Shown here: in pieces, positions 17,635 to 25,784 of the stretch | Layout of the letters: every line of letters begins with the position of its first letter | How positions within the stretch are numbered: position 1 is the first letter of the stretch | NCBI RefSeq assembly: GCF_023016115.1 | Contig: NZ_JALKBH010000005.1 | Coordinates: 124,001-188,000 of the forward strand | Origin: Alcanivorax sp. S6407 | GTDB lineage: Bacteria; Pseudomonadota; Gammaproteobacteria; Pseudomonadales; Alcanivoracaceae | DNA: 64,000 nt | Direction: 5' to 3' | Notes under the pieces: model-generated | Told to the model about the DNA's origin: nothing | The model's database searches: none | What the model saw: only the letters and a program-made list of their open reading frames with translations | Translations under genes and position numbers: made by a program

Positions 17635-17722
17635 GCCAGGCAGAGTGAACGAAAATGGCACAACCTGCACTAGTGTGCCATTACTGGCTGTCACATATTG
17701 GGTGGACGACAGGAGAAGACCT

Positions 17723-18595
17723 ATGACCGCCCAAGTCACGACGCATTCGCCGGCAAAGAAAAAAATCAATCAGAGCGATATTCAGCCGCGGCGGATGGAT
17801 TTCACATTCGATCCTTCCATGCCCCGTTACTGGTTCGATAACGATCAGTTCAAATCGACGTTGCTGACTTCCTTGTCTTGTACCTTCCCGGAAGGGGAGC
17901 GTTTCTTTGTACGTTCGGTGCGTCACTTCCAGAAAAACATTCAGGACCCGTTGCTGCGTGAGCAGGTGAAAGGCTTTATCGGTCAGGAGGCGCATCATGG
18001 CAATGAGCACGATGCCTTTAATGATTTCATGGAATCCAAGGGCGTGCCGACCAAAAAGGTGGATGCCTTTGTGAAGGATGGACTCAAGTTCATGGCCAAG
18101 GTGATGTCGCCTGAGCGGCAACTGGCCAAGACCTGCGCACTGGAACATTTCACCGCCATGCTGGCAGAAATGATTCTGGAAAACCCGGAGTTCATTGAGG
18201 GCATGGATGAGCGCATGGTGCCGCTGTGGCTGTGGCATGCCATCGAAGAGAGCGAGCACAAGGCGGTGGCCTTTGATGTGTTTCAGGATCAGGTGGACAG
18301 CTACTGGGTGCGCAGTTCCGAGATGGCCTTTACCACCGTGGAGTTTCTCAGCTTTACGGTGTTTCACTACTGGCAGCTGCGCAACGAGATGGATGATCCC
18401 ACCGACTGGAAATCGGTGCGCAATGGCTTTAACTGGCTGCTCGGAAAACCGGGCTGGTTACGCAAGCTGGGCAAGTCCTACATCGCTTATTACAAGCGTG
18501 ACTTTCATCCCTCAAAACGTGACAGCGCCCACTTGCGCAGGCGTGCCCTGATTCGCCTGGCGGACATGATGGGACGGCCGGATCTGGTGGCGTGA
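17723..18595 (+). CDS. Predicted metal-dependent hydrolase (Metal_hydrol family)
   Basis: A 290-residue soluble protein of the predicted metal-dependent hydrolase family (COG3687 type), common in alkane and lipid-degrading marine bacteria. Ferritin-like metal ligands are visible: EGERFFVRSVRHF, GQEAHHGNEH, ALEHFTAML and WHAIEESEHKAVAFDV give repeated E/H residues on helices. The start was placed at an ATG seven bases after GGAG; the longer ORF lacks a site. Substrate is unknown. It stands alone. Confidence 0.7.
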   Translation: MTAQVTTHSPAKKKINQSDIQPRRMDFTFDPSMPRYWFDNDQFKSTLLTSLSCTFPEGERFFVRSVRHFQKNIQDPLLREQVKGFIGQEAHHGNEHDAFNDFMESKGVPTKKVDAFVKDGLKFMAKVMSPERQLAKTCALEHFTAMLAEMILENPEFIEGMDERMVPLWLWHAIEESEHKAVAFDVFQDQVDSYWVRSSEMAFTTVEFLSFTVFHYWQLRNEMDDPTDWKSVRNGFNWLLGKPGWLRKLGKSYIAYYKRDFHPSKRDSAHLRRRALIRLADMMGRPDLVA

Positions 18596-18690
18596 ATGTG
18601 CGCTGAAAACCACAGGTTTGCTGTCTGACGCCATGACCATGAATCCTTCACGCCTGCCATGTTAGGGTGAATGTAATCAAGGAGGTGGTC

Positions 18691-18930
18691 ATGCGTTGGT
18701 TAACCGCTCTCAAGCAGCGATTCTTTCCCTCTCAGCAACCGGAAGAAGATATTTCATCCGGGCATGAGCACGTGGAGTATCACCCGGCCCATGAAGGAGA
18801 GACACCGGACGATCTGCATCGCGGCCGACACCGGATAAAAGAAACGTTTACCAATCATTGGGACCTGGATTACCTGCCCCGGGAAGAAGTGGAAGCGCTG
18901 CTGGAAAAGCAGAAAAAATCCGGTCGATAA
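18691..18930 (+). CDS. Small hypothetical protein
   Basis: A 79-residue hydrophilic protein (MRWLTALKQRFFPSQ, then acidic and His-rich stretches, ending EALLEKQKKSGR). The strongest ribosome site in the region, AAGGAGGTGG, lies just before the ATG at 18691, which supports expression. No domain, signal peptide or membrane segment is recognised. Confidence 0.6.
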   Translation: MRWLTALKQRFFPSQQPEEDISSGHEHVEYHPAHEGETPDDLHRGRHRIKETFTNHWDLDYLPREEVEALLEKQKKSGR

Positions 18931-18950
18931 TCCTGAAAAGTTAATCCCTG

Positions 18951-19089
18951 CCACAGAGACCAAAGAGTGAAAAAGCCTGTTTTACTTTGCCGCAGTGAAC
19001 GCTGTGGTCTCTGTGGATCAAATGCCTTTTATATTTGCGTGCCGCATGTTGCGTGAAGCGTGAAGCGTGATGCAGCCGCAGCGCGGCAT
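18951..19089. repeat. Inverted repeat plus heptad array at mscS 3' end
   Basis: CCACAGAGACCA (18951-18962) and its inverse TGGTCTCTGTGG (19005-19016) enclose about 40 bases. A heptad array follows: GCATGTT, GCGTGAA, GCGTGAA, GCGTGAT, GCAGCCG, CAGCGCG (19044-19085), four bases before the mscS stop codon (TCA, 19090). Confidence 0.75.
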
Positions 19090-19893
19090 TCATGAAGGGC
19101 GAATCACGCCCGCTTCGCTAAAGCGTTTGGAAACCCGCACCACGATATCGCTCTGGAATGCTTTCTCGTAATGCACATCCAGCACATAAGCCTTGGCTCG
19201 CAGGCGGATGGCGAGCTTGTAGCCGATCTCGATTTCTTCAATGGCGAACGTCACCGGTTTTTTCAGATAGGCAAAGCGGCTGGTGAAAATCACTTCCTCG
19301 ATAATGGCGCGGGCCTGTTCCAGATCCGCATCCAGACCCACGTGAAAATCGGTCACCACCATCATGTCCAGCTCACCGGCATTGCCGGAAGCGACCACAT
19401 CGGTAATGAAGCGGGAGTTGGGAATGGTGACCAGGTTGTCGTCCAGGGTTTGCAGGCGCACGGTGCGCAAGCCAATCGAAACAATCTCACCATAAACATT
19501 ATCGAAGCTGACCCGGTCACCTACCCGAAAGGGGCGGTCGAACAACAGCAGCAGGCCGGCCACCAATGAGGCGGCGATATCCTTCAATGCAAAACCCAGT
19601 GCAACGGCGATGGAGCCGCCCGCCGCCAGCATGAATTCCTTGGGCGGCTGGAGCACTCCAACGATCAGGGCAATGGAGCCCACGGTATAGAGCACAAAGC
19701 CGATCAGGGTAGTGATTTGCAGGATCAGAAAACGCTTGGTGGGCAGTTTCTCTGTAACCTTCTGGCTGGCCTTGCTGATACCCCAGTTCAGGGCCCACAG
19801 GACAAAGCCGCCGATGAATAGCAGCACGATGGCGTAGATGTTGAACAGCTCAACCACTACCGCCAGGTCGTTGACGATATTTCCATCATTCAT
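19090..19893 (-). CDS. MscS-type small-conductance mechanosensitive channel
   Basis: A 267-residue channel with three N-terminal membrane segments (about residues 15-38, 58-80, 88-120). The pore-helix region GGSIAVALGFALKDIAASLVAGLLLLFDRPFRVGDRV is the MscS signature, followed by the beta domain (DNLVTIPNSRFITDVV) and the C-terminal mixed domain. It overlaps the upstream ATPase gene by eight bases (ATGAATGA), so the two proteins are probably made together. Dedicated ATPase partners are not a normal feature of MscS. Confidence 0.9.
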   Translation of the reverse strand: MNDGNIVNDLAVVVELFNIYAIVLLFIGGFVLWALNWGISKASQKVTEKLPTKRFLILQITTLIGFVLYTVGSIALIVGVLQPPKEFMLAAGGSIAVALGFALKDIAASLVAGLLLLFDRPFRVGDRVSFDNVYGEIVSIGLRTVRLQTLDDNLVTIPNSRFITDVVASGNAGELDMMVVTDFHVGLDADLEQARAIIEEVIFTSRFAYLKKPVTFAIEEIEIGYKLAIRLRAKAYVLDVHYEKAFQSDIVVRVSKRFSEAGVIRPS

Positions 19894-22627
19894 TGAGCAG
19901 GTTCTTCCTTGTCAGGTAACTGATCACCGGTTGGTACCAAAGGGGCACCAGCCGGTAGCGGCTATCTTCGGTTTTTTGCAGAAAACCAGTATCAAATCCC
20001 CCTTTCAGGGCATAGCGAACCACATTTTCCGGCAGGCAGGTGACGCCGCTGATTTCATGACTGCTCAACGTCCCGTGGGTGGCAATGGCGGCATACACGA
20101 ACAGGGCGTTTTCACCCATGCTGTCGAGAATGCCGGCAGAGGGAGGAGTGGGCAGCCCGACCAGTACCTCCCGTCCCTGTACCTTGATTGATGTGAGCCA
20201 AAGTTTCAGGGCCACCAGCGGATTGCCGCGGCAGCCATCCCACAGCAGACTGAAATAACGTTGCTCTGCATTGCGTACGTTGCCGGCTTCCGGGCCCCGT
20301 GAAGACAGCAGGACCTCGTCATAGCGGACCTTGTAGCCACTGAGATGGTTGCGTGACAGGATCAGCGAACGAATATCTGACTGCGCCCAGCGTTTTACCT
20401 TGATCACATTGCGGAACTGGTAATCCCGACCAAAAACATTGCACAGGTAGGCCCAGCTCTGGTTGTTGATCAACAGTAGCCAGAACACATTGTCGAGTCG
20501 GGCGTTGACCAGACTCAGCACCTGGCGCCAGCCTTCCAGTCCGCCTTGTTGAGAGAGGAAAAAATTCTGCGCCTCATCCAGCACCACCAGGGTGGGCTTG
20601 CGGTCTTCGTCGCTTTTTACCAAGGCAGCGGCGCCATGTTCGCTCAGGTCTACCGACAGGGTGTCGCCGACCAGGGCAAGGATATCTGCAGGGGCGGTGG
20701 TGCGTGCGGGCACCTTGATGTCGATGACCTGCAGGCCTTCGGCATTGGTTTCCAGTGCGCTTTTCAGCTTGTTGATGCTGACACTCTTGCCGCTGCCTTT
20801 TTCTCCGGCCACCACCAGAGAGTTTTCGTCGGTCTTGTTCTCGTGCCAGCGCAGGATGCTTTTTTCCATGGCGGCGACCAGGCCGGTATCGATAAAGGGC
20901 AGCTTGCTGCCTTCAGGGACGTCCTGGGCAAACCAGCGCTCGTAATGGATCTCGACCGCCTCTTCATTATTCTGTGATCCCGCATCGTCTTCATCACTGG
21001 CGATGCGGGTTCTCAGCCGGAACCAGCGGGCCTTGAAGCTCATGTACCAGTCGAAGTCTGTGAGTACCCGGTCGAGGAAATCCACCAGGAAACTGACCAG
21101 GGCCACGGGCAGCAGCAAGGGCGCGAACAGGGTAAAGAGCTTCTCGCTCAGTAGTGCTTCTGCAAGTGGATCCAGTCGCGACGGTAAAATGGCTTGCAGG
21201 CATACCAGGTAGTCCTTGCTGCGCAGGGCGAGCAGGCGGCTCAGACCGACATACAGGCAGACAGCCAGTAGGCCTTGCATCAGATAGTAGAGCAGCGATG
21301 GGCCCAGACTTTCCCATACCACCAGCAAGGGCAGCCAGGGGATCATCAGCCAGCGGGCGATGTGATGCGAGTGGTCGAGCACCTGTTGTGTCTGGTCTGC
21401 GCTTAGATAGGCGCCGGCACTTTGCGCCACCCGGCCGACCAGCCATTCTCCCAGAAGTGAAAGCAGGCCGTAGATGACATACAGATTGGCGAGCGGCAGC
21501 AACCAGTAAAGCACCTTGGTGGTGGGCGAGTTCAGGTGCAGGCTGAGCTGATCCAGAATGGCCCACAGCAGGAACCAGGGCAGCATGGGAGCAAGGCCAC
21601 TGAGCAGTCGGCTGGCGTTGCGAATCCAGCGCCTGTCACCGCTGGCGTTCACCACATGTTCATGTAGCCCCAATACCCACTGTCGTGTGCGGCGGGCCAG
21701 TTTTACCAGAATAACAAAACCGGCGATGCCCAGTACCAGCGCCAACACATTCTGCACCAGCGGCAAGTAGCCGCTGCCGCGCATAGGAGCATTCAGGTCG
21801 TAACGCACCAGCACCAGTGTATCCAGCGCCCGCTGGCCGATGCGGCGAACTTCTCTGGTCAACAAACCGGGAACGGCATCAAGGCCGCCTTGTTCTGAAA
21901 TCTGCTCAGCCAGTTGTCGTCGTTCCCAAATATCACCGCGCAAGGTCCGAATTTGCCGCTGCAGGTCCAGTCTGGTCTTGATCAGGGTACGGTATTCCGG
22001 GATGGCGGCTTCGGGGGCCTCCAGTGGCGGCGCTGAATACCAGAGATGGTCCAGTTCGAACCGGGTGAGTTTTACCCTTTTCTCATCCAGCGTCGGGATA
22101 AGTGTCCAAACGCGCTTGAGGGCGTTTTGCAGAAGAATGGCTCCCTGAAGAACCGCCGGGTCGGGGTTCTCGGCAGCAATCAGCGTTTCGACCGTGTGGT
22201 GGAGTTCGGTTAGCTCCACCATGACCTGACGCTGCAGCAGGTTGCGGTCAGTGATGCGTTGACGCAGGGCATGGCCGGCCTGCTCAAGTTTGCCGAGCTG
22301 CCGCACCAGGGTGTCAAGATCGCTTTTCAGACTGGGGCAATCCGGCAGGGATTGTGCCCGCACTCCTGAGAGGGCGGGCAGTTTGATCAAGGGTAGATCG
22401 AGGGTGACGCCCAATAGTTCTTCTAGCGTGGCCCGGCTTGGTACCTGGCCATCAAGGATATCTTCGAGAGCCTGTTTGTCTGCCTGCAACTGCAGCTTTT
22501 CGTTCTTGAGGCTGGCGAGCAGCTGCTCTGCTTCTTCGCAGGCCGGAGTAGCGATGGCCAGCATCGGAAACAGCAGCAGAAGGAAAGCCATCACAACGCC
22601 GGGCAAGTGTTTTCGGTGCGATCCCAT
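19886..22627 (-). CDS. Large membrane-anchored P-loop ATPase coupled to MscS
   Basis: A 913-residue protein. It begins with a signal peptide (GVVMAFLLLLFPMLAIATPA), then a periplasmic coiled-coil region to about residue 290, a cluster of about six to eight membrane segments (290-510), and a cytoplasmic part with Walker A GEKGSGKS near residue 606 and Walker B LVVLDEAQNF near 678, followed by a winged-helix-like C-terminus. The layout recalls AAA/ORC-type or STAND ATPases. The ATG at 22627 follows AGGA; the ORF can extend two codons to a TTG. The eight-base overlap with mscS suggests a joint complex. Function unknown. Confidence 0.8.
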   Translation of the reverse strand: MGSHRKHLPGVVMAFLLLLFPMLAIATPACEEAEQLLASLKNEKLQLQADKQALEDILDGQVPSRATLEELLGVTLDLPLIKLPALSGVRAQSLPDCPSLKSDLDTLVRQLGKLEQAGHALRQRITDRNLLQRQVMVELTELHHTVETLIAAENPDPAVLQGAILLQNALKRVWTLIPTLDEKRVKLTRFELDHLWYSAPPLEAPEAAIPEYRTLIKTRLDLQRQIRTLRGDIWERRQLAEQISEQGGLDAVPGLLTREVRRIGQRALDTLVLVRYDLNAPMRGSGYLPLVQNVLALVLGIAGFVILVKLARRTRQWVLGLHEHVVNASGDRRWIRNASRLLSGLAPMLPWFLLWAILDQLSLHLNSPTTKVLYWLLPLANLYVIYGLLSLLGEWLVGRVAQSAGAYLSADQTQQVLDHSHHIARWLMIPWLPLLVVWESLGPSLLYYLMQGLLAVCLYVGLSRLLALRSKDYLVCLQAILPSRLDPLAEALLSEKLFTLFAPLLLPVALVSFLVDFLDRVLTDFDWYMSFKARWFRLRTRIASDEDDAGSQNNEEAVEIHYERWFAQDVPEGSKLPFIDTGLVAAMEKSILRWHENKTDENSLVVAGEKGSGKSVSINKLKSALETNAEGLQVIDIKVPARTTAPADILALVGDTLSVDLSEHGAAALVKSDEDRKPTLVVLDEAQNFFLSQQGGLEGWRQVLSLVNARLDNVFWLLLINNQSWAYLCNVFGRDYQFRNVIKVKRWAQSDIRSLILSRNHLSGYKVRYDEVLLSSRGPEAGNVRNAEQRYFSLLWDGCRGNPLVALKLWLTSIKVQGREVLVGLPTPPSAGILDSMGENALFVYAAIATHGTLSSHEISGVTCLPENVVRYALKGGFDTGFLQKTEDSRYRLVPLWYQPVISYLTRKNLLNE

Positions 22628-22957
22628 TCGCAAATCCTGTGTCCTTGTATTTCTGGAAGACCTTGAGTCCAGTTTGCCGGTTTGTCAGACGCTGGCGGGA
22701 TTTCCCGTTGGGGCCGCGTGGCGCATTCGGTATGCCTGTCGGAAAAGGCAGCAACCAACAATGTGCAAAGGGTTGTTCAGGCGTTCCAATATTCTGGCCC
22801 GGAATCCGGGGCTGCTTCGCAACCATTGTAGGAAGGGGGGCGCTAGCCGTCACCTTCTCTATTCAAAACAGTTATAAGGATCATAGAGCAATACAACAGG
22901 AAGGGGAGGGGCAGGGTGCTATAGTCAGGAAAAGAGCATTGCAAAGGAGCACAAGCA
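22628..22957. other. Intergenic region, divergent promoters
   Basis: 330 bases between two divergent genes (the ATPase and the CBS protein). No gene, terminator or heptad repeat is visible. It must hold both promoters; AAAGGAGC immediately precedes the CBS start. I see no recognisable operator. Confidence 0.4.
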
Positions 22958-23368
22958 ATGAGCGATCTGACTGTCGGCGCATTGATGGGAAAGCACCCCA
23001 CGGCGATTACCCTGGGTACGGAGCTCACTGAGGTGGTAGACAAGTTGCTGCAACACAAGGCTACCGGGCTGCCTGTCGTGGATGCCAATCACCGGGTGGT
23101 GGGTTTTGTGTCGGAGCAGGATTGCCTGCGCAAACTGCTGGTATCCAGTTACCACTGTGAAGGCTCACTGGTTGTGGATGAGTTCATGCATGCCTCGCCG
23201 CTGACCGTCGCCGAGACGGATTCGGTGGTGAATGTGGCGGAACTGATGGTCAACCAGAAGCCCAAGATCTACCCGGTGGTGGATGCCCAGAAACGGCTGG
23301 TGGGGTTGCTCAGCCGCCATCAGGTACTACGCGCCCTGAAAGACAGCCGTCGCGCCTGCGAGGCGTGA
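22958..23368 (+). CDS. CBS-domain pair protein
   Basis: A 136-residue cytoplasmic protein made of two CBS motifs (about residues 8-62 and 70-128), which together form one Bateman module that binds adenosine nucleotides or SAM. Each repeat shows the usual LPVVDANHRVVGFVS and YPVVDAQKRLVGLLS strands. No attached catalytic domain is present. AAAGGAGC precedes the ATG. Partner and ligand are unknown. Confidence 0.85.
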   Translation: MSDLTVGALMGKHPTAITLGTELTEVVDKLLQHKATGLPVVDANHRVVGFVSEQDCLRKLLVSSYHCEGSLVVDEFMHASPLTVAETDSVVNVAELMVNQKPKIYPVVDAQKRLVGLLSRHQVLRALKDSRRACEA

Positions 23369-23383
23369 GTTTTAGGCCTGTTG

Positions 23384-23468
23384 CTGGACGACGGATGCCT
23401 GACGCCGGACGCGGCCTGGTTTTGTCTTTACCGTCAGGCGTCGAGCCTCTGGCATCCGGCGTCCATTC
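23384..23468. repeat. Heptad-repeat element, GGATGCC/GGACGCC type
   Basis: Left units GCTGGAC, GACGGAT, GCCTGAC, GCCGGAC, GCGGCCT (23384-23418) and right units GTCAGGC, GTCGAGC, CTCTGGC, ATCCGGC (23434-23461) are inverted and in 7-base register. The element begins sixteen bases after the CBS stop codon. Confidence 0.7.
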
Positions 23469-23543
23469 GGCCCCTGCGTACAATTTTCCTGATTGCCGTA
23501 CCGGTAGTCTCCCGATGGAAAACAACAATTCGGGAGAACCCCC

Positions 23544-24032
23544 ATGCGCGATTTGCAGACCTTTCTGGCCGACTACAGTGAGAGCCATCGCAATCCGGTT
23601 AATCAGTGGGTGCACATCATTTGTGTGCCTGCGATCTTTGTTTCAACCATTGGCCTGTTCTGGTTGATCCCGCTGGGCAGCTGGCTGGGACTCGAGGGTT
23701 CGGCCGCTTACTGGGTCAACGGTGGTACCTTGCTGGCGGCCATCTGTATGCCCTTTTATCTGCGCATGTCTGCTGGCATGACGGTACTGATGAGCGCCTG
23801 GCTGGCGCTGTCCCTGCTGGCCATTGTGGCGGTGGATCGCAGCGATCTGCCGCTGGGCTTGACCAGTGCGGCCGTTTGGCTGCTTGCCTGGGCGGTGCAG
23901 GTGTGGGGTCACAAGGTGGAAGGCAAGAAACCTTCCTTCGTGGATGATCTGGTGTTCCTGCTGGTGGGGCCCATGTTTGTCTCCATTGAGCTGGCCCACA
24001 AGCTGGGGCTGCGCAGAGGCGTTTCGGCCTGA
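23544..24032 (+). CDS. Mpo1-like/DUF962 membrane protein
   Basis: A 162-residue membrane protein with the DUF962/Mpo1 signature: HRNPVNQWVHIICVP at the N-terminus and WAVQVWGHKVEGKKPSFVDD in the C-terminal half, with His residues that bind iron in the yeast 2-hydroxy-fatty-acid dioxygenase Mpo1. About four hydrophobic helices. GGGAGAACCCCC precedes the ATG. A role in 2-hydroxy fatty acid alpha-oxidation would suit a lipid-using bacterium, but this is inference from the family. Confidence 0.8.
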   Translation: MRDLQTFLADYSESHRNPVNQWVHIICVPAIFVSTIGLFWLIPLGSWLGLEGSAAYWVNGGTLLAAICMPFYLRMSAGMTVLMSAWLALSLLAIVAVDRSDLPLGLTSAAVWLLAWAVQVWGHKVEGKKPSFVDDLVFLLVGPMFVSIELAHKLGLRRGVSA

Positions 24033-24075
24033 TCGGCACATTGTCCGCCCGGCGTTAGCCGGGCATGATGCCGGC

Positions 24076-24858
24076 ATGACTGATTCTTCGCCGGCTATCG
24101 AAACCCGTTTACTGTCGCCCCTGTATATCTGGCCAGGTGGCTGGCTGGTGCTGTTGTCCGCCATGGATAACCGCCCCCATCAGCATGTGGCCGCGTCGCT
24201 GCTGGTTGCCCTTGAAGGCAGCCTGCAAGTCAGCCGTGATGGCGAGACGCTGACCCAGCCACTGGTGCGGGTGCCGCCGGAGATTCCCCAGTCCTTGCAT
24301 AGTGATACCCCGCTGGCGGTGCTGCATCTGGACCCCGATGAACCTGCCTGGTGGGCCCTGCGCGAGGCTGATGAGGGAGCTGTCTTGCCGTTAGCCGAAT
24401 TGCGGCAGCCATTGATGGCGCTGGCGGACGGTCAGGTGCATGTAGATATGGCCGCAGCCTTTATCCGCCAGTTGAGAGTCCCTCATCCGGCGCATATTCC
24501 CGACCCGCGCATCGTGGCGGCTTGCCAGGCGCTGCGTGAAGATAGCAGCCTTGATCTGGAATCCCTGGCGGTCACCGCCAACCTGTCTGCGTCCCGTTTT
24601 CGCCGTCTGTTCAGTGAACAGCTGGGCGTTACCTTCAAGCGTTTCGTGCTGCACCTGAAATGTCAGCGAGCCCTGACTCTGTGGCAGAGCGGCATGAGCC
24701 TGACCGAACTGGCCGTGGCGGCCGGATTTTACGATCAACCCCACCTGAACAGGACGCTTCGGACCATGTTCGATGCCCTGCCATCGCGCTATGCTCGGGG
24801 GCAATCGGTGCAGGTGGTGGATCTGTCTGCTCATACAAGAACAACTTTCACGGAGTGA
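24076..24858 (+). CDS. AraC family transcriptional regulator
   Basis: A 260-residue regulator with a cupin-like N-terminal ligand domain (LYIWPGGWLVLLSAM, then PHQHVAASLLVALEG) and a C-terminal AraC double helix-turn-helix (LDLESLAVTANLSASRFRRLFSEQLGVTFKRFV, then MSLTELAVAAGFYDQPHLNRTLR). The ATG at 24076 fits the domain start; an upstream in-frame stretch overlaps the Mpo1-like gene and reads as non-coding. It precedes the crotonase gene by two bases and probably controls it. Confidence 0.85.
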   Translation: MTDSSPAIETRLLSPLYIWPGGWLVLLSAMDNRPHQHVAASLLVALEGSLQVSRDGETLTQPLVRVPPEIPQSLHSDTPLAVLHLDPDEPAWWALREADEGAVLPLAELRQPLMALADGQVHVDMAAAFIRQLRVPHPAHIPDPRIVAACQALREDSSLDLESLAVTANLSASRFRRLFSEQLGVTFKRFVLHLKCQRALTLWQSGMSLTELAVAAGFYDQPHLNRTLRTMFDALPSRYARGQSVQVVDLSAHTRTTFTE

Positions 24859-24860
24859 CC

Positions 24861-25727
24861 ATGGAATACCAGGACATCAAGACCGAGCTGTCGGAAAACA
24901 TCCTCACCATCACCCTTAACCGGCCCGAACGCCTGAATGCCTTTACCCTGCGCATGAAAGACGAAGTGGTGCATGCCCTGGAGGCAGCGGACAGCAACAA
25001 TGAGGTGCGAGCCATTATTGTCACCGGGGCGGGCAAGGTGTTCTGTGCCGGCATGGAAATGGAACCTGAAGGCGGCGGTAACCTGTTCGGTTATGACGAC
25101 GCGGAGGGCATGGATCCGCCGCTGGAGACCATCCGCGATTCCGGTGGCGAGTTGTCCATGGCGATCTACCATTGTCGCAAGCCGGTTATTGGTGCCATCA
25201 ATGGCGCGGCGGTGGGGGTGGGTATCACCATGACTCTACCCATGGATATTCGTCTGGTGGCTGCGAACAGCAAGATCGGTTTCGTGTTCACCCAGCGAGG
25301 TATTACCCCGGAAGCCTGTTCCTCCTGGTTCCTGCCGCGAGTGGTGGGTCGTCAGAAGGCGTTGGAGTGGGTGCTCAGCGGCGATATCTTCATGTCCGAG
25401 GAAGGCGCAGAAGCCGGTCTGTTCCATAGTGTGCATGACAAGGGTGAAGTGCTGGATGTGGCCCGTTGCATGGCGAAAAAACTGATCGCCAAAAGCTCCC
25501 CGGTGGCGGTGGCCCTCGCGCGCCACATGCTGTGGCGCAATCCGGAATTTGATCACCCCATGCAGGCCCATATAGTGGAATCGAAAATGATCTACTGGTC
25601 CCATTCTTTCTGGGATGGCCGCGACGGCTTCACCGCTTTCCTTGAAAAACGCGCGCCGCGTTTTGAAACCGATCTGTCCGATGTGCCCAAACAATTTGAT
25701 TTTTGGCCGCAACCTCCGCTTGAATAA
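24861..25727 (+). CDS. Crotonase/enoyl-CoA hydratase family protein
   Basis: A 288-residue crotonase-fold enzyme acting on acyl-CoA esters. The oxyanion-hole segments FCAGMEMEPEGG and GAINGAAVGVGITMTLPMD are present, as is the RGITPEACSSWFLPR block seen in enoyl-CoA hydratase-like enzymes of fatty-acid degraders. It starts at an ATG eight bases past CGGAG, two bases after the AraC gene stop, so the two are one operon. Exact substrate unknown. A clean terminator follows. Confidence 0.87.
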   Translation: MEYQDIKTELSENILTITLNRPERLNAFTLRMKDEVVHALEAADSNNEVRAIIVTGAGKVFCAGMEMEPEGGGNLFGYDDAEGMDPPLETIRDSGGELSMAIYHCRKPVIGAINGAAVGVGITMTLPMDIRLVAANSKIGFVFTQRGITPEACSSWFLPRVVGRQKALEWVLSGDIFMSEEGAEAGLFHSVHDKGEVLDVARCMAKKLIAKSSPVAVALARHMLWRNPEFDHPMQAHIVESKMIYWSHSFWDGRDGFTAFLEKRAPRFETDLSDVPKQFDFWPQPPLE

Positions 25728-25738
25728 GTAGCTTCATC

Positions 25739-25763
25739 AGGCCGCCATCAGGCGGCCTTTTTT
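25739..25763 (+). terminator. Rho-independent terminator after the crotonase gene
   Basis: AGGCCGCC (25739-25746), loop ATCA, GGCGGCCT (25751-25758) followed by a run of T. It lies twelve bases after the crotonase stop codon. Confidence 0.9.
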
Positions 25764-25784
25764 ATGGTTGGCAGGGAGAGAGTA

